12,355 bases of DNA from Candidatus Bathyarchaeota archaeon (GCA_005883695.1 VBBV01000093.1:1-12355), one strand, 5' to 3'; numbered from the stretch's first letter, positions 1 to 8,070 are shown. Notes: a model not told the origin generated them from the letters alone. Made by a program: numbers and translations.

Positions 1-345
1 TTCCTCATAATCTTCGGTACCATAATGCTCCTCTCCATTGTCGGCGTTGGCAATCTCAACCCGTTCACCGGCATACCCCTTGTCTTCCTGGTATTCGGGA
101 TCTGGCTTATCATTGCAGCCCTCGCGCTGCCAGGCCCTGATGATCGATATGCCCCGCTTCGGTCAATGATCCTCGCCTGGGGCGGAATGGTCGCTTTCTT
201 AGGAGCCATATGGTACGTTGGCACAATTGCGCTCACCCTAGTACCCATCGTCCTCCTTGTAGTTTTGATCGTTGCAGGCATAGGCGCGGTCGGCTATGCT
301 CTTACTCGAGCTGAAGCTAAGAAAGCGCACCCTACAGTCGCATAG
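1..345 (+). CDS. Small integral membrane protein, 5' end outside the window
   Basis: The frame is open from base 1 to the TAG at 343-345, so the ATG at 25 is probably internal and the gene likely starts before the window. The visible 114 residues hold three to four hydrophobic segments: one ending near the GVGNLNPF turn, one around the FLVFGIWLIIAALAL stretch, and two after the charged PGPDDRYAPLRS loop. The tail is short and charged (RAEAKKAHPTVA). I do not recognise the family. Its stop codon lies three bases before the GTG of the methyltransferase, so the two are probably co-transcribed and translationally coupled. No catalytic motif is visible. Confidence is good that it is coding and a membrane protein; function is unknown. 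Confidence 0.7.
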   Translation, partial: FLIIFGTIMLLSIVGVGNLNPFTGIPLVFLVFGIWLIIAALALPGPDDRYAPLRSMILAWGGMVAFLGAIWYVGTIALTLVPIVLLVVLIVAGIGAVGYALTRAEAKKAHPTVA

Positions 346-348
346 GCC

Positions 349-1062
349 GTGTACGACTCCAAGGCCCGTTATGTTCGCAGTCTCTTCTCCAAGGTCCCAC
401 TGGAATACGACCTGCTACTGGGACTCCTCAGTTTCGGCCAAGACAGAAAATGGCGTTCTTTTGTAGTCGAACAAGCCGCTCCTATAGCTGACAGTGTTGT
501 CCTGGATGTTGCAACAGGCACAGGACTTCTTGCGGCAGATTTTGCGAACGCGATCGCGAACAACGGACTGGTTGTCGGCGTTGATTTGACTCTCTCGATG
601 CTTCAGACCGCAAAAGAGCGGGTTAGGCAGAGAGGGCTTTCCGGAAGAACCGATTGGGTTTTAGCTCGCGCTGAAAGCTTGCCTTTTCGGGAAAATTGCT
701 TTCGGTCGGCGTCGATCAGCCTTGCGCTTAGAAATGTGTCCGATGCTCGATTGACCTTTCGAGAGATGGCTCGAGCAACAACGCCAGGTGGTGTAGTTAT
801 CTCTCTCGACTTCGCACGTCCCCCAAACAGAGTATTCCGATTATTCTACTACGACTACCTCCTAGGATTGTTTCCCATCTTCGGAAGAATCGTCTCCCAA
901 GCTTGGGGAAGAACACTGTCGTACCTCGGCCGTTCGATTCTGAAATCGCGGACCGGGACCCAGATTGCAACCCTAATGATTGAAGAAGGACTCTCAGATA
1001 CGAGACCCGTTCCTCTGACACAAGGAATCGTCTACGCAGTCTATGGAAAGAAGCACTCGTAA
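349..1062 (+). CDS. UbiE/MenG-like class I SAM-dependent methyltransferase
   Basis: A 237-residue soluble methyltransferase starting at GTG. The N-terminus (VRSLFSKVPLEYDLL, then LSFGQDRKWR near residue 28) matches the opening typical of UbiE/MenG enzymes, which methylate demethylmenaquinone or a ubiquinone precursor. The SAM-binding glycine motif is VLDVATGTG at residues 51-59, followed by an acidic residue after strand 2 (GVDL, 77-80). The later motif LALRNVSD (125-132) is also characteristic, as is TTPGGVVISLDF (144-155). Length agrees with the family. The start sits three bases after the preceding membrane-protein stop, so it is read from the same transcript. A role in membrane quinone methylation fits the family, but no other quinone-synthesis gene is in the window, so the substrate is inference. 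The next gene converges on it 32 bases downstream. Confidence 0.85.
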   Translation: MYDSKARYVRSLFSKVPLEYDLLLGLLSFGQDRKWRSFVVEQAAPIADSVVLDVATGTGLLAADFANAIANNGLVVGVDLTLSMLQTAKERVRQRGLSGRTDWVLARAESLPFRENCFRSASISLALRNVSDARLTFREMARATTPGGVVISLDFARPPNRVFRLFYYDYLLGLFPIFGRIVSQAWGRTLSYLGRSILKSRTGTQIATLMIEEGLSDTRPVPLTQGIVYAVYGKKHS

Positions 1063-1094
1063 GCGAAAGCCGCTCTTCTTGGAAGGGTCACTTG

Positions 1095-2342
1095 TCAGAG
1101 CGACAAGGACTTTGAATCTTGAGACGGGGAAGCAAACTCGGATTCTCCTCCTTGTTTTAGCGACGATGGTTCAGTCTTGGTCCGGAAGCTCAACCAGGCC
1201 AGGAGTGCAAGCGCCATGAATGATGTTGGCGTTGCGTAGAACATGCTTGTGGGGTTCAGAGTGTAGAGAATACCGCCCACATACGATCGAATTACAAAAC
1301 CCAGAATCTCCAACGTCAGATAGAACCCGAACTGTCCAGCTCTCGAACCACCCTTTCGCACCGTCGAAAGAATGGAATAGCCAACGAGGCTCGGCGCCCT
1401 TGCACTTCCTATGAAAAAAACCAATGGAAAAGAGAACAATGGGTTTCTAGCCAGAAGGACCCCGATGAGGCCTGCTGAAGACAAAACTAAACCTAGCGCC
1501 ATAGTTCCACCCTGGCTCCTCGCATCTGCTCTCCTGCCCAGGAGAATCGCGAAAACGGCCGCCCCCAAGGACTGCACCGCGCCTAGGAGTAGTATGATCG
1601 AGGGGCCTAGACTAAGAGCGTCCTGGAAGTATAGAGGAATGAACGGTGCGGCAACACTCCACGCGAGCGCAGCTGCAGTGAGATAGAGGAGAAGCGTCCC
1701 TTCTCGACGCGACCTAGGGATTTCGAGTCTGGGAGACTTGGCGTCACTTTCCAGCGCGGGTTGTGGTTTCATGAAGAAAAGAATTATCGTCGAGATCGAA
1801 AAGAACACGAATGTAAGTATGAAGATGTCCCGTACTGAGATCCAATTGAGTAGAGCGCTTCCGACCAATGGTGAGAAGACTACGCCTAGAGGGGCTGATG
1901 CCCAGGTTATGCCGAAGTTTGACGCAGATTTGGTTCTTTCAGCGGCTCCTGCGATGTATGCGTTGAAAGCTGGAATATTGAACCCTGACACTTGGAGAAG
2001 GACGATTCCAGGAATCACATCAGTCCATGTTCTCGCGAAATAGTACATGAGAGGCGGTGGAATGCTCATTGCCCAACCAATGATCAATAGTGCTTTCAGC
2101 TCGTACTTGTTCGCAAGTATTCCTCCGGGAATCATGCTGAGGGCGAGAGCGAGGAACCCGATAGAGAATACAATGCCTACATCACTGGGAGAAGCTTGGA
2201 GGTCTCGCAGATACAGTGGCCAGATGTAGTTGTAGAGTCCTAGGCCGAAGGTCCAGAGGAACAGTGATAGAAAGAGGAGCCGCAGGTCTCTAGGAAGGGT
2301 CCAGACTGAGGCTAAGAGGTTCAGCTTGCTCGCTGTCAGCAA
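1095..2342 (-). CDS. MFS transporter, 12 membrane segments
   Basis: A 415-residue protein with about twelve hydrophobic segments, the layout of major facilitator superfamily secondary transporters. After the second segment it carries GGILANKYELK, a weak version of the MFS loop 2-3 motif. A longer hydrophilic loop with ESDAKSPRLEIPRSRREG divides the two six-helix halves, as usual for the family. The tail (from about residue 390) is hydrophilic, with KTEPSSLKQGGESEF. The start is a TTG: an in-frame TGA lies two codons upstream and there is no ATG near the first helix. It follows the FTR1-like gene on the same strand by 57 bases and may be its downstream operon partner. The substrate cannot be told from sequence; drug, sugar or organic-anion efflux are all possible. 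Confidence 0.85.
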   Translation of the reverse strand: MLTASKLNLLASVWTLPRDLRLLFLSLFLWTFGLGLYNYIWPLYLRDLQASPSDVGIVFSIGFLALALSMIPGGILANKYELKALLIIGWAMSIPPPLMYYFARTWTDVIPGIVLLQVSGFNIPAFNAYIAGAAERTKSASNFGITWASAPLGVVFSPLVGSALLNWISVRDIFILTFVFFSISTIILFFMKPQPALESDAKSPRLEIPRSRREGTLLLYLTAAALAWSVAAPFIPLYFQDALSLGPSIILLLGAVQSLGAAVFAILLGRRADARSQGGTMALGLVLSSAGLIGVLLARNPLFSFPLVFFIGSARAPSLVGYSILSTVRKGGSRAGQFGFYLTLEILGFVIRSYVGGILYTLNPTSMFYATPTSFMALALLAWLSFRTKTEPSSLKQGGESEFASPSQDSKSLSL

Positions 2343-2399
2343 AGGTCATCGGCCTTTTTTCTCAGTGACTTGAGAGTTGAAGGGTAGCGTGGTTTCTTT

Positions 2400-2642
2400 T
2401 CAAGAAATGACTCCCAGCGCGATCAGAATTCCGGATATGAAGAAGTACGAGCCGAAGGAGAGGAGGACGATGCCTGCGATTAGGTCGAGGAGCCAGCGTG
2501 GAACACGCATTAAGTAATCGTACGAGAAAGCGCACACGACGATCAAGAGCACAATGCTCGCCAATGCGCCAATCAACGTCCATTCTAGGTTGAAGGCTCC
2601 TGCCGCTGCCAGAACCAGGCTTGCTTCAAATCCTTCTGTCAT
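2400..2642 (-). CDS. FTR1-like/COG4280-type membrane protein, C-terminal half
   Basis: This half encodes about 80 residues from an ATG lying two bases after the stop of the upstream half. It begins MTEGFEASLVL, carrying an E-G-x-E motif like that of the FTR1/EfeU iron permease superfamily, and then two more hydrophobic segments. Its ending LLDLIAGIVLLSFGSYFFISG resembles the segment ALINLIPGVVILYFSYRFLRG of the upstream half, so the full protein is an internal duplication of about three helices each. The frame stays open upstream to 2714, but those codons (ERRCRRERPQTQRRRP) look like out-of-frame reading of the other half. It is probably one membrane protein of about 210 residues with the upstream part; metal or cation transport is inference from the motif only. 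Confidence 0.65.
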   Translation of the reverse strand: MTEGFEASLVLAAAGAFNLEWTLIGALASIVLLIVVCAFSYDYLMRVPRWLLDLIAGIVLLSFGSYFFISGILIALGVIS

Positions 2643-2660
2643 TGTTATGCTAAAAACAGG
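2640..2660 (-). other. Frame change at a T5 run between the two permease halves
   Basis: On the minus strand the upstream frame ends CTG TTT TTA GCA TAA. The run of five T lies at 2652-2656. One extra T, or a -1 slip on TTT, would give YLFFSITMTEGFEAS and join both halves into one protein of about 211 residues. The sequence G-TTT-TTA is near, but not equal to, a canonical -1 slippery heptamer. The TAA is followed after two bases by ATG of the second half, so stop-restart coupling is also possible. Homopolymer sequencing error, programmed shift and true split cannot be told apart here. Confidence 0.6.
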
Positions 2661-3043
2661 TAACGGACGCCTCCGCTGTGTTTGAGGTCTTTCTCGACGA
2701 CATCGTCGCTCCATTTTTCCATCTTTGCTCTGAACGACTTGCCTCTGAAATAGTACTTGACGAATCCTCGAAGAAACCGGTAGGAAAAATACAGGATGAC
2801 CACCCCAGGTATCAAGTTGATCAGGGCATCGGAAACCGCTTTCAATGCGAGAAAAGCCTGTTCGACGATCAGAAACGTGACGATCGATCCGAGACCTCCT
2901 AAGAGAACGCCGAGCAAGACGTTCCTCCTGCCGATCTGTCTTATCGTGGCGAGGGAGAGGATTGCGACTTCGCTGCCCTCTATTAGGACAGCCTTGAAGG
3001 CTAGGAGGAATGATGCGATTATTACAACATCTATTCCAGCCAT
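2645..3043 (-). CDS. FTR1-like/COG4280-type membrane protein, N-terminal half
   Basis: A 132-residue frame starting at ATG. It holds three hydrophobic segments, with LIEGSEVAIL at residues 20-29 giving the first E-G-x-E motif (Glu22, Gly23, Glu25), then a basic amphipathic stretch (KYYFRGKSFRAKMEKW, 96-111) ending in GGVRYLFLA and a TAA. The reading frame of the second half picks up within the last codons. Each half contains one E-G-x-E helix plus a similar closing helix, as in two-fold pseudosymmetric FTR1-type permeases and the uncharacterised COG4280 family. It lies downstream of msrB on the same strand but has its own TATA-like box. Identification as FTR1-like rests on motif and topology, without a search; a different polytopic family is possible. 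Confidence 0.7.
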   Translation of the reverse strand: MAGIDVVIIASFLLAFKAVLIEGSEVAILSLATIRQIGRRNVLLGVLLGGLGSIVTFLIVEQAFLALKAVSDALINLIPGVVILYFSYRFLRGFVKYYFRGKSFRAKMEKWSDDVVEKDLKHSGGVRYLFLA

Positions 3044-3071
3044 ATCTTTTCTTCTCGAAATCTTGCGAGTC

Positions 3072-3079
3072 TGTATAAG
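3072..3079 (-). promoter_or_regulatory. TATA-like box for the FTR1-like gene
   Basis: On the minus strand the sequence is CTTATACA, close to the archaeal TATA consensus, centred about 32 bases before the ATG at 3043. A transcript would start a few bases before the ATG, so it would be nearly leaderless, and no Shine-Dalgarno sequence is seen. Confidence 0.45.
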
Positions 3080-3174
3080 CTCTCCGACCGACGCGTGCTC
3101 ATATCTCTAACGGCGAGTAGCGTAGATGCAATGTCTCGTCACAAGCACTAGGGTGCAAGGACGACATGTTGTGG

Positions 3175-3597
3175 CTAGTCTTTGGGCTCTGTGGATGTTT
3201 CCTTCATTTCGTTTTTCTTGAAGTTCAGAGAGAGGGAGTTGACACAGTACCGCAGTCCCGTAGGTTGTGGGCCGTCCTCAAAAACATGGCCCAGATGACC
3301 GCCGCATTGCTTGCACAGAATCTCAACTCTTTTCATGAAAAGGCTACGGTCGGATTTTTCCTCGACGTTCTCCTTTTCGAGTGGAGACCAGAAGCTGGGC
3401 CACCCGGTTCCAGAATCAAACTTTGTATCGGATGAGAAGAGTGGTGTTCCGCATCCTGCGCAGACATACATTCCCTTCTCTTTGTTGTGGAGGTATTTTC
3501 CGGTGAAGGGTCGTTCGGTTGCTTTCTTTCTCAAAACCTGATAGGTTTCGGTGTCTAGCTGTTTTTTCCATTCCTCCTCGGACTTTTTCATACTCAC
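3175..3597 (-). CDS. msrB: Peptide-methionine (R)-S-oxide reductase MsrB
   Basis: A cytoplasmic enzyme that reduces the R epimer of methionine sulfoxide in proteins, normally with thioredoxin as electron donor. The whole single-domain family is present in 140 residues. Two zinc-binding CxxC pairs are at Cys46/Cys49 (CAGC) and Cys95/Cys98 (CKQC). The core [10 protein letters not shown] is at 61-70, [10 protein letters not shown] at 101-110, and the catalytic Cys118 sits in RYCVNSLSL. The position used for a recycling cysteine in some members (before GWPSF) is Thr64, so a different resolving residue or direct reduction is expected. The frame opens with GTG (residue 1), but ATG at 3591 (residue 3) lies 26 bases from a TATA-like box and may be the real, leaderless start. 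No msrA is in the window. Confidence 0.95.
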   Translation of the reverse strand: MSMKKSEEEWKKQLDTETYQVLRKKATERPFTGKYLHNKEKGMYVCAGCGTPLFSSDTKFDSGTGWPSFWSPLEKENVEEKSDRSLFMKRVEILCKQCGGHLGHVFEDGPQPTGLRYCVNSLSLNFKKNEMKETSTEPKD

Positions 3598-3612
3598 TAG
3601 AGGGCTACTGCG

Positions 3613-3622
3613 GTAAATATCC
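3613..3622 (-). promoter_or_regulatory. TATA-like box for msrB
   Basis: Minus-strand GGATATTTAC, centred 26 bases before the ATG at 3591 and 20 before the GTG at 3597. The spacing fits a leaderless transcript beginning at the ATG, which argues for the shorter start. Confidence 0.4.
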
Positions 3623-3724
3623 TAATCGCTCTGGGAGGAAGCATCTGCAACGCATCGAGAATTTTGTCCAATTGATCAGACTTTCCCTAGCCTGCGGTTG
3701 CCTTTGAGAGATATGGAAGGGGAG

Positions 3725-4366
3725 CTACGGGATGCGTTTGGAGACTTGTCCCACAAATGGGTTCGCTAGTTTTTCGTCGCCTATGCTTGTCTCCGGGCCG
3801 TGACCAGGATATACGATGATATCGTCATTCAGGCTGAACAAACGTTCGGTTATAGAACGTAATAGCGTGTCGAGGTCTCCCCCCGGAAGGTCTGTTCGCC
3901 CTATGGACTGGTTGAACAATGCATCTCCGGTCAGGACAAATCCTTGACCAACTAGGCTTATGCTTCCCGGAGAATGTCCTGGAGTGTGAATCACTTTCAA
4001 CGTATCCTTTCCAACAGTTATCGATTCTCCGTCCCTGAGAAAGCGATCTACTTTGGGTGGTGGCGGGACGCTGAAACCCATGAACTGGCGGACACGGCTC
4101 TGCATTGACTCGAGCATAGACAGATCGTCACGGTGGATCAGAAATGGTATGCTGAGCTTGTCGCGAATCGCGTTCACGCCGAGTACATGATCGAAGTGTG
4201 TATGAGTGGCGATGATCTGGCTGGGCTTGACAGCGATGTCGCTGAGGAAGCGAAGGATTCTTTCCGGTTCGTCGCCTGGGTCAATGACGAGCGCGGTCGA
4301 GTCTGATTGTAAGATGTAGCAGTTGGTCTGTAAGCGCCCAACTACAAGTGTGTGTAACTTGATCAT
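3725..4366 (-). CDS. Metallo-beta-lactamase-fold hydrolase, glyoxalase II-like
   Basis: A 213-residue binuclear-metal hydrolase. The metal ligands are all visible: THTHFDH at residues 54-60, HTPGHSPGS with His131, TGD with Asp148, and YPGHG with His189. The N-terminus LVVGRLQTNCYIL and the closing ANPFV are typical of the small glyoxalase II-like (hydroxyacylglutathione hydrolase-like) branch, which cleaves thioesters or related bonds. The substrate in an archaeon is unclear, since glutathione is usually absent. I chose the ATG at 4366 because family members begin right at this strand. The frame runs 24 codons further to a TTG at 4438, through a residue stretch (DGPLMRSAPSSYSPQRISQ) that does not look conserved. 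It has its own 206-base upstream gap after lhr. Confidence 0.85.
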   Translation of the reverse strand: MIKLHTLVVGRLQTNCYILQSDSTALVIDPGDEPERILRFLSDIAVKPSQIIATHTHFDHVLGVNAIRDKLSIPFLIHRDDLSMLESMQSRVRQFMGFSVPPPPKVDRFLRDGESITVGKDTLKVIHTPGHSPGSISLVGQGFVLTGDALFNQSIGRTDLPGGDLDTLLRSITERLFSLNDDIIVYPGHGPETSIGDEKLANPFVGQVSKRIP

Positions 4367-4572
4367 TTCGAGGCTCGTTTGCGATATTCTCTGGGGAGAA
4401 TATGAACTTGGAGCGGAGCGCATCAAGGGGCCGTCCAAGGGCGTCCGACGCCGAGTTCAATATTTTCACAATGGCTTCAAGCTAGAGCAATGAAAGGGAG
4501 CCTGGAAAGGAGCTGTTAAGCGTAGCTATTGACAGCGAACCTCTCTGATCCAGAACATGCGTGAAACCCTTG

Positions 4573-7440
4573 TTAATTGTTCCAGTAGGGCCTGGTTGCT
4601 ATGAATTGTAACTTGGCTTCGAGGAGATCTCTATAGAATTCATCATCGCTCTCATGCATCTTCGATAGGACTCTACCAGCTGTCTGCGGTCCGATTCCAT
4701 ATACCGATTGGGCGATCACGGCTCTCTTCCCGTATGCAATGACAAGATCTGCTGAACGGCGCGCTCTTGTCAGAACTTTCTGTTCGTTTTCCTCCAGCAT
4801 TTTCTTGTCTCGCTTCTTGTGGAGAATGCTCGCAGCGTACCCGCTGGACCAAAAGAGAGGTGCCAAAAGTTTGGAGCTGCAACTCTGGCAGAGTGGATGT
4901 TCGGGAAGACTGGCGATACTAACCTCCGTGGTAAGATTACCACAGTCGAAGCACAGCATGTCGATGGCTCGTCCCTCGATCGAAATGCGCAGGCGATTCA
5001 TGTTGTCCGTTGCAACGTTCTCCGGTGCGATTAGCTCGGGGATGTCCACGTGTCGATAGAGGATGTGATAGGCCAGTGGGGTGGGCTTGTCCTTGGATCT
5101 GAAGAATCTTAGATCCATCTTTCCTTCTTTGATCTGTTTGAAAATTCCTTTTACACCATCAAAGTCAGAGTGTTCCATCAACGCTTCCCTTATCGTCTCG
5201 TCATAGATGGGAGTGAGTCGAAATCTCAGCATCAATTCCTTCATCGCATCTCCATACATGAGTCGCCCACGGCTTAGAGCTCCGAACCTTTCAGCGACGT
5301 GTTTCATATGGAGTTGCCATGGGAAGTGGCGATGGAGCACTCCGTGGCATGCTCCGCCTAGTACAGGTTCTTCGATCCCGAAGACTTGTTTCAGGAATAG
5401 ATCTTCAAGATCCAAGTCGGAAGTGTCAGCGGTCATCTCGAAGAGAATCCGGTAAGCGTCTGACCACCACATTCGGACGAGGCCTTGGCGGCGGAAGAGT
5501 TCCTCGATAACTTCTCCCAGGGTGAAGTTGAGTATGTCCCCGAGATGGGCGTGAATTATGATGTATCGATCAAATCCCTCGATAAGGACTCGCTGATCGG
5601 TTGGAACTGGTGCACCGGTGGCCTTGTGGGCTTCTATTTCTTCAATCAGCCGTCTGAGCCCGTAAGTGTCGCAAGGCCAACGCTGGGAGAGGGTTTCAAT
5701 CGCTGTCGACTTGACCATGTTTTCCTCAAGCAACTGATCCACGACAGCCCTGTATACGCCAACCTTGGTTGCAAGGGCGCGAGGCACGGGGAGTATCTGG
5801 CCGTCCCATCCTGGGATGGCAGCTGTGGGGTCGATGATGGGAAGAACGTAGACCTTTCCATCGTCTGTAATCTGTTTGATCTGCCAGACTCGCCCCTTAA
5901 CGATGAAGTTGAGTCCAATACGTGCCTTGGTAATCATGAATTCCTCGCCGAGAATGCCGACGTTTTGCTGGCTGGTGAGGTCCACAACTAAGTAACGTCG
6001 TTCGTCGGGGATCATGCTCAGGTTTTCGAAATAGTATAATCGAGTCCTCGATGTGCGGTAGAGTGTTGCATCATCTCTCTTGAGGTAACCCATCTTGCGC
6101 ATGAATTCGACGACCTTGTCAAACGGGCCATCCTCTAGGGCTTGGTATGGGTAGGCTCCTTTGATGATGATCTTGGCTCGTGAGATCTCAAGGCTTCCAT
6201 CCGAGTCCATCAATACTCCAGCAATCTGATGAGCGAGCACGTCTAATGATCCAACGTGGATATTGGCATGCTCTAGTCGTCCCTCCTTCGCCAGCTCGAT
6301 AACTCCAACAGATTCCAAGAGGTCTTCGGTCGAGACCGAAACGAGAACCCCATGTGAGGTTCTCGCAAGGGTGTGACCGGATCGTCCCACTCTTTGCACT
6401 AGGCTGCTTACTTGTCTTGGAGACATGTATTGGACAACAAGGTCGACGGATCCAATGTCTATTCCCAACTCCAGAGTGGAAGTGCAGACGAGACCCTTGA
6501 TCTCTCCAGCCTTGAATGCTTCTTCGGCTCGAACCCTCTCTTCTCTCGGCAGCGAGCCGTGATGGACCATCATTTTTCGATCCATCATGTTGAACTTTGA
6601 TCCGAGCAGCTCGGCGTTGACCCGGCTGTTGACAAAGATGAGAGTCGAGTCGTGCGCTTCCACCAGATCATCGACGAGTGTAAGTCGTGCCGCTGCCTCG
6701 GGTGTGGTGTAGAGTCGTCGAGCGAGGTCTCGATCCTCCTCTCCAGGAGGTGGATATTCCACCTTGTACCTGGTCGACTTGTTGAGCGGAATCTGTACTA
6801 TCTTGACAGGCTGACTGCCTCCAAGGAATTGTGCGATCTCTTCGGGGTTGCCTACTGTAGCTGAGAGTCCTACTCTCTGGAACCCGTCGACGCAGATTTC
6901 TCTGAGGCGTTCGAGGCCGACGGTCAGTTGAACTCCTCTACGGTTGCCTGCCAGCTCGTGAATCTCATCGATTATAACGGAACTCACATGTCGCAGATGT
7001 TCCCTCATGCGTCTGCCCGGCAATACTGCTTGGAGGGTTTCAGGTGTCGTGATCAGAAGATCTGGGGGTTTGACAACCATCCGTCTCCTATCTTTAGCCG
7101 GGGTGTCTCCGTGTCGGACCTCGACCGAGAAGCCGAGCTTGCTCGACCACGTTTGGAGTCGCTTGAGGAGATCTCGGTTTAGCGCCCTCAGAGGTGTGAT
7201 GTAGACGAGTGAGATGCCTTGTCTGTCATTATTCCGGATCATTCTATCGATTAACGGAAGTAGGGCTGCTTCGGTCTTACCTGAACCTGTGGGGGCGATT
7301 ATGAGGACGTTGTCGCCTTGGGCGATGAGAGGGATGGCCTCAACTTGTGGTGGAGTGGGTGTTGAGATTCCTGTTTCCTGGAGCAGTCCTTTCAGTGAGG
7401 GAGAGAGGAAGGCGAAGGCTTCCGGAGCCATGGACGCCAA
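4573..7440 (-). CDS. lhr: Lhr-family ATP-dependent DNA/RNA helicase
   Basis: A 955-residue superfamily 2 helicase of the large archaeal Lhr type. Motifs in order: Walker A APTGSGKT (49-56), PLRALNRD (83-90), DEIH (158-161), SATV (193-196), TSTLELGIDIG (320-330) and the arginine-finger motif QRVGRSGH (349-356). After the two RecA domains come the winged-helix and Lhr core regions. The C-terminus has a four-cysteine site, Cys830/Cys833 and Cys851/Cys854, probably zinc binding, then a helix-hairpin-helix-like YGIGPQTAGRVL near 914-925. Lhr proteins unwind DNA and RNA-DNA hybrids and are linked to replication restart or RNA processing. The start ATG at 7440 is followed by a second ATG at 7431; either fits. 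A TATA-like box 33 bases upstream gives it its own promoter, 72 bases after the gcvH stop. Confidence 0.93.
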   Translation of the reverse strand: MASMAPEAFAFLSPSLKGLLQETGISTPTPPQVEAIPLIAQGDNVLIIAPTGSGKTEAALLPLIDRMIRNNDRQGISLVYITPLRALNRDLLKRLQTWSSKLGFSVEVRHGDTPAKDRRRMVVKPPDLLITTPETLQAVLPGRRMREHLRHVSSVIIDEIHELAGNRRGVQLTVGLERLREICVDGFQRVGLSATVGNPEEIAQFLGGSQPVKIVQIPLNKSTRYKVEYPPPGEEDRDLARRLYTTPEAAARLTLVDDLVEAHDSTLIFVNSRVNAELLGSKFNMMDRKMMVHHGSLPREERVRAEEAFKAGEIKGLVCTSTLELGIDIGSVDLVVQYMSPRQVSSLVQRVGRSGHTLARTSHGVLVSVSTEDLLESVGVIELAKEGRLEHANIHVGSLDVLAHQIAGVLMDSDGSLEISRAKIIIKGAYPYQALEDGPFDKVVEFMRKMGYLKRDDATLYRTSRTRLYYFENLSMIPDERRYLVVDLTSQQNVGILGEEFMITKARIGLNFIVKGRVWQIKQITDDGKVYVLPIIDPTAAIPGWDGQILPVPRALATKVGVYRAVVDQLLEENMVKSTAIETLSQRWPCDTYGLRRLIEEIEAHKATGAPVPTDQRVLIEGFDRYIIIHAHLGDILNFTLGEVIEELFRRQGLVRMWWSDAYRILFEMTADTSDLDLEDLFLKQVFGIEEPVLGGACHGVLHRHFPWQLHMKHVAERFGALSRGRLMYGDAMKELMLRFRLTPIYDETIREALMEHSDFDGVKGIFKQIKEGKMDLRFFRSKDKPTPLAYHILYRHVDIPELIAPENVATDNMNRLRISIEGRAIDMLCFDCGNLTTEVSIASLPEHPLCQSCSSKLLAPLFWSSGYAASILHKKRDKKMLEENEQKVLTRARRSADLVIAYGKRAVIAQSVYGIGPQTAGRVLSKMHESDDEFYRDLLEAKLQFIATRPYWNN

Positions 7441-7468
7441 TGGTAGTTGATAGGACTGGAGAGGCTCA

Positions 7469-7478
7469 AAGATAAACT
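7469..7478 (-). promoter_or_regulatory. TATA-like box for lhr
   Basis: Minus-strand sequence GTTTATCTTT, centred about 33 bases before the ATG at 7440. A transcript starting about 26 bases downstream of the box would have a leader of only a few bases. There is no clear Shine-Dalgarno sequence. Confidence 0.4.
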
Positions 7479-7512
7479 TCCTAGGCGACCAAAAGTATCG
7501 TTCTTCTAAGTC

Positions 7513-7923
7513 TTATTTCTTCTCGGTTATTTTCTTCAAGAAGTCCTTGTAGTCCGGGGCTTTCATGAGACCGGGCAACTCGTTCTTCAAATCCTCTGGC
7601 CTGATCATTGTGATCCACCCTTCTCCGTAAGGGCTCTTGTTGACCAGTTCGGGAGCATCAGAGAGCGTGTTGTTGACTTCGATTACGGTGCCTGAGATGG
7701 GGGAGTAGACGTCAGCGACGGCTTTTACCGATTCGACTGTGCCGAGGCTTTGCATGCGGGTTACCTTAACGCCTATTTTTGGAAGGTCGACGTATACGAT
7801 TTCGTGCAATGAGTTCTGAGCATAGTCTGTTACTCCTACTCTGCACTTGTCTCCTTCAAGCCGGACCCATTCGTGCTCTTTCGTGTAGTAGACATCTTCT
7901 GGAACCTTGTACTCACCTTTCAA
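7513..7923 (-). CDS. gcvH: Lipoyl carrier protein, glycine cleavage H type
   Basis: A 136-residue H protein, the usual length. It carries the methylamine intermediate on a lipoyl arm between the P, T and L proteins of the glycine cleavage system. The lipoylated lysine is Lys67 in LGTVESVKAVADVYSP, and the opening YTKEHEWV (13-20) and the later PYGEGWI (about 98-104) are characteristic. It starts at TTG: an in-frame TAG lies 24 bases upstream and no other start codon is in between; GAAGGA seven bases before could serve as a ribosome binding site. No gcvT, gcvP or lipoate ligase gene is in the window, so it stands alone here; a role as a general lipoyl carrier is possible. Confidence 0.95.
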   Translation of the reverse strand: MKGEYKVPEDVYYTKEHEWVRLEGDKCRVGVTDYAQNSLHEIVYVDLPKIGVKVTRMQSLGTVESVKAVADVYSPISGTVIEVNNTLSDAPELVNKSPYGEGWITMIRPEDLKNELPGLMKAPDYKDFLKKITEKK

Positions 7924-7960
7924 CCCGGGGTCCTTCAGAATCTATGCGATGGTGCAATTC

Positions 7961-7970
7961 GGTATAAAGA
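7961..7970 (-). promoter_or_regulatory. TATA-like box for gcvH
   Basis: Minus-strand TCTTTATACC, a good match to archaeal TATA boxes, centred 42 bases before the TTG at 7923. The expected transcript has a short leader of about 16 bases that includes the GAAGGA ribosome-binding candidate, unlike the near-leaderless neighbours. Confidence 0.5.
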
Positions 7971-8070
7971 TTCCAGGAAGGATTATTCTTGATCCGCCAT
8001 GGACTTCGTCTCTTCCCTCCGAATCGATAGGGAAGAAATTGTAGGGTCGAAGGCTTTCTCTCTCGCGTTC

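Noticed and set aside
2353..2358. A run of six T as a plus-strand terminator
   Set aside because: No plus-strand gene ends here; on the transcribed minus strand it reads as A, within the gap before the MFS start.
4440..4572. A small gene or RNA in the gap between lhr and the metallo-hydrolase
   Set aside because: No start with a convincing frame, no hairpin with a T-run, and no known RNA pattern; only a TATA-like AATATTT is seen.
5485..5991. A 168-codon plus-strand frame inside lhr
   Set aside because: It is fully antisense to conserved helicase sequence and encodes no recognisable domain.
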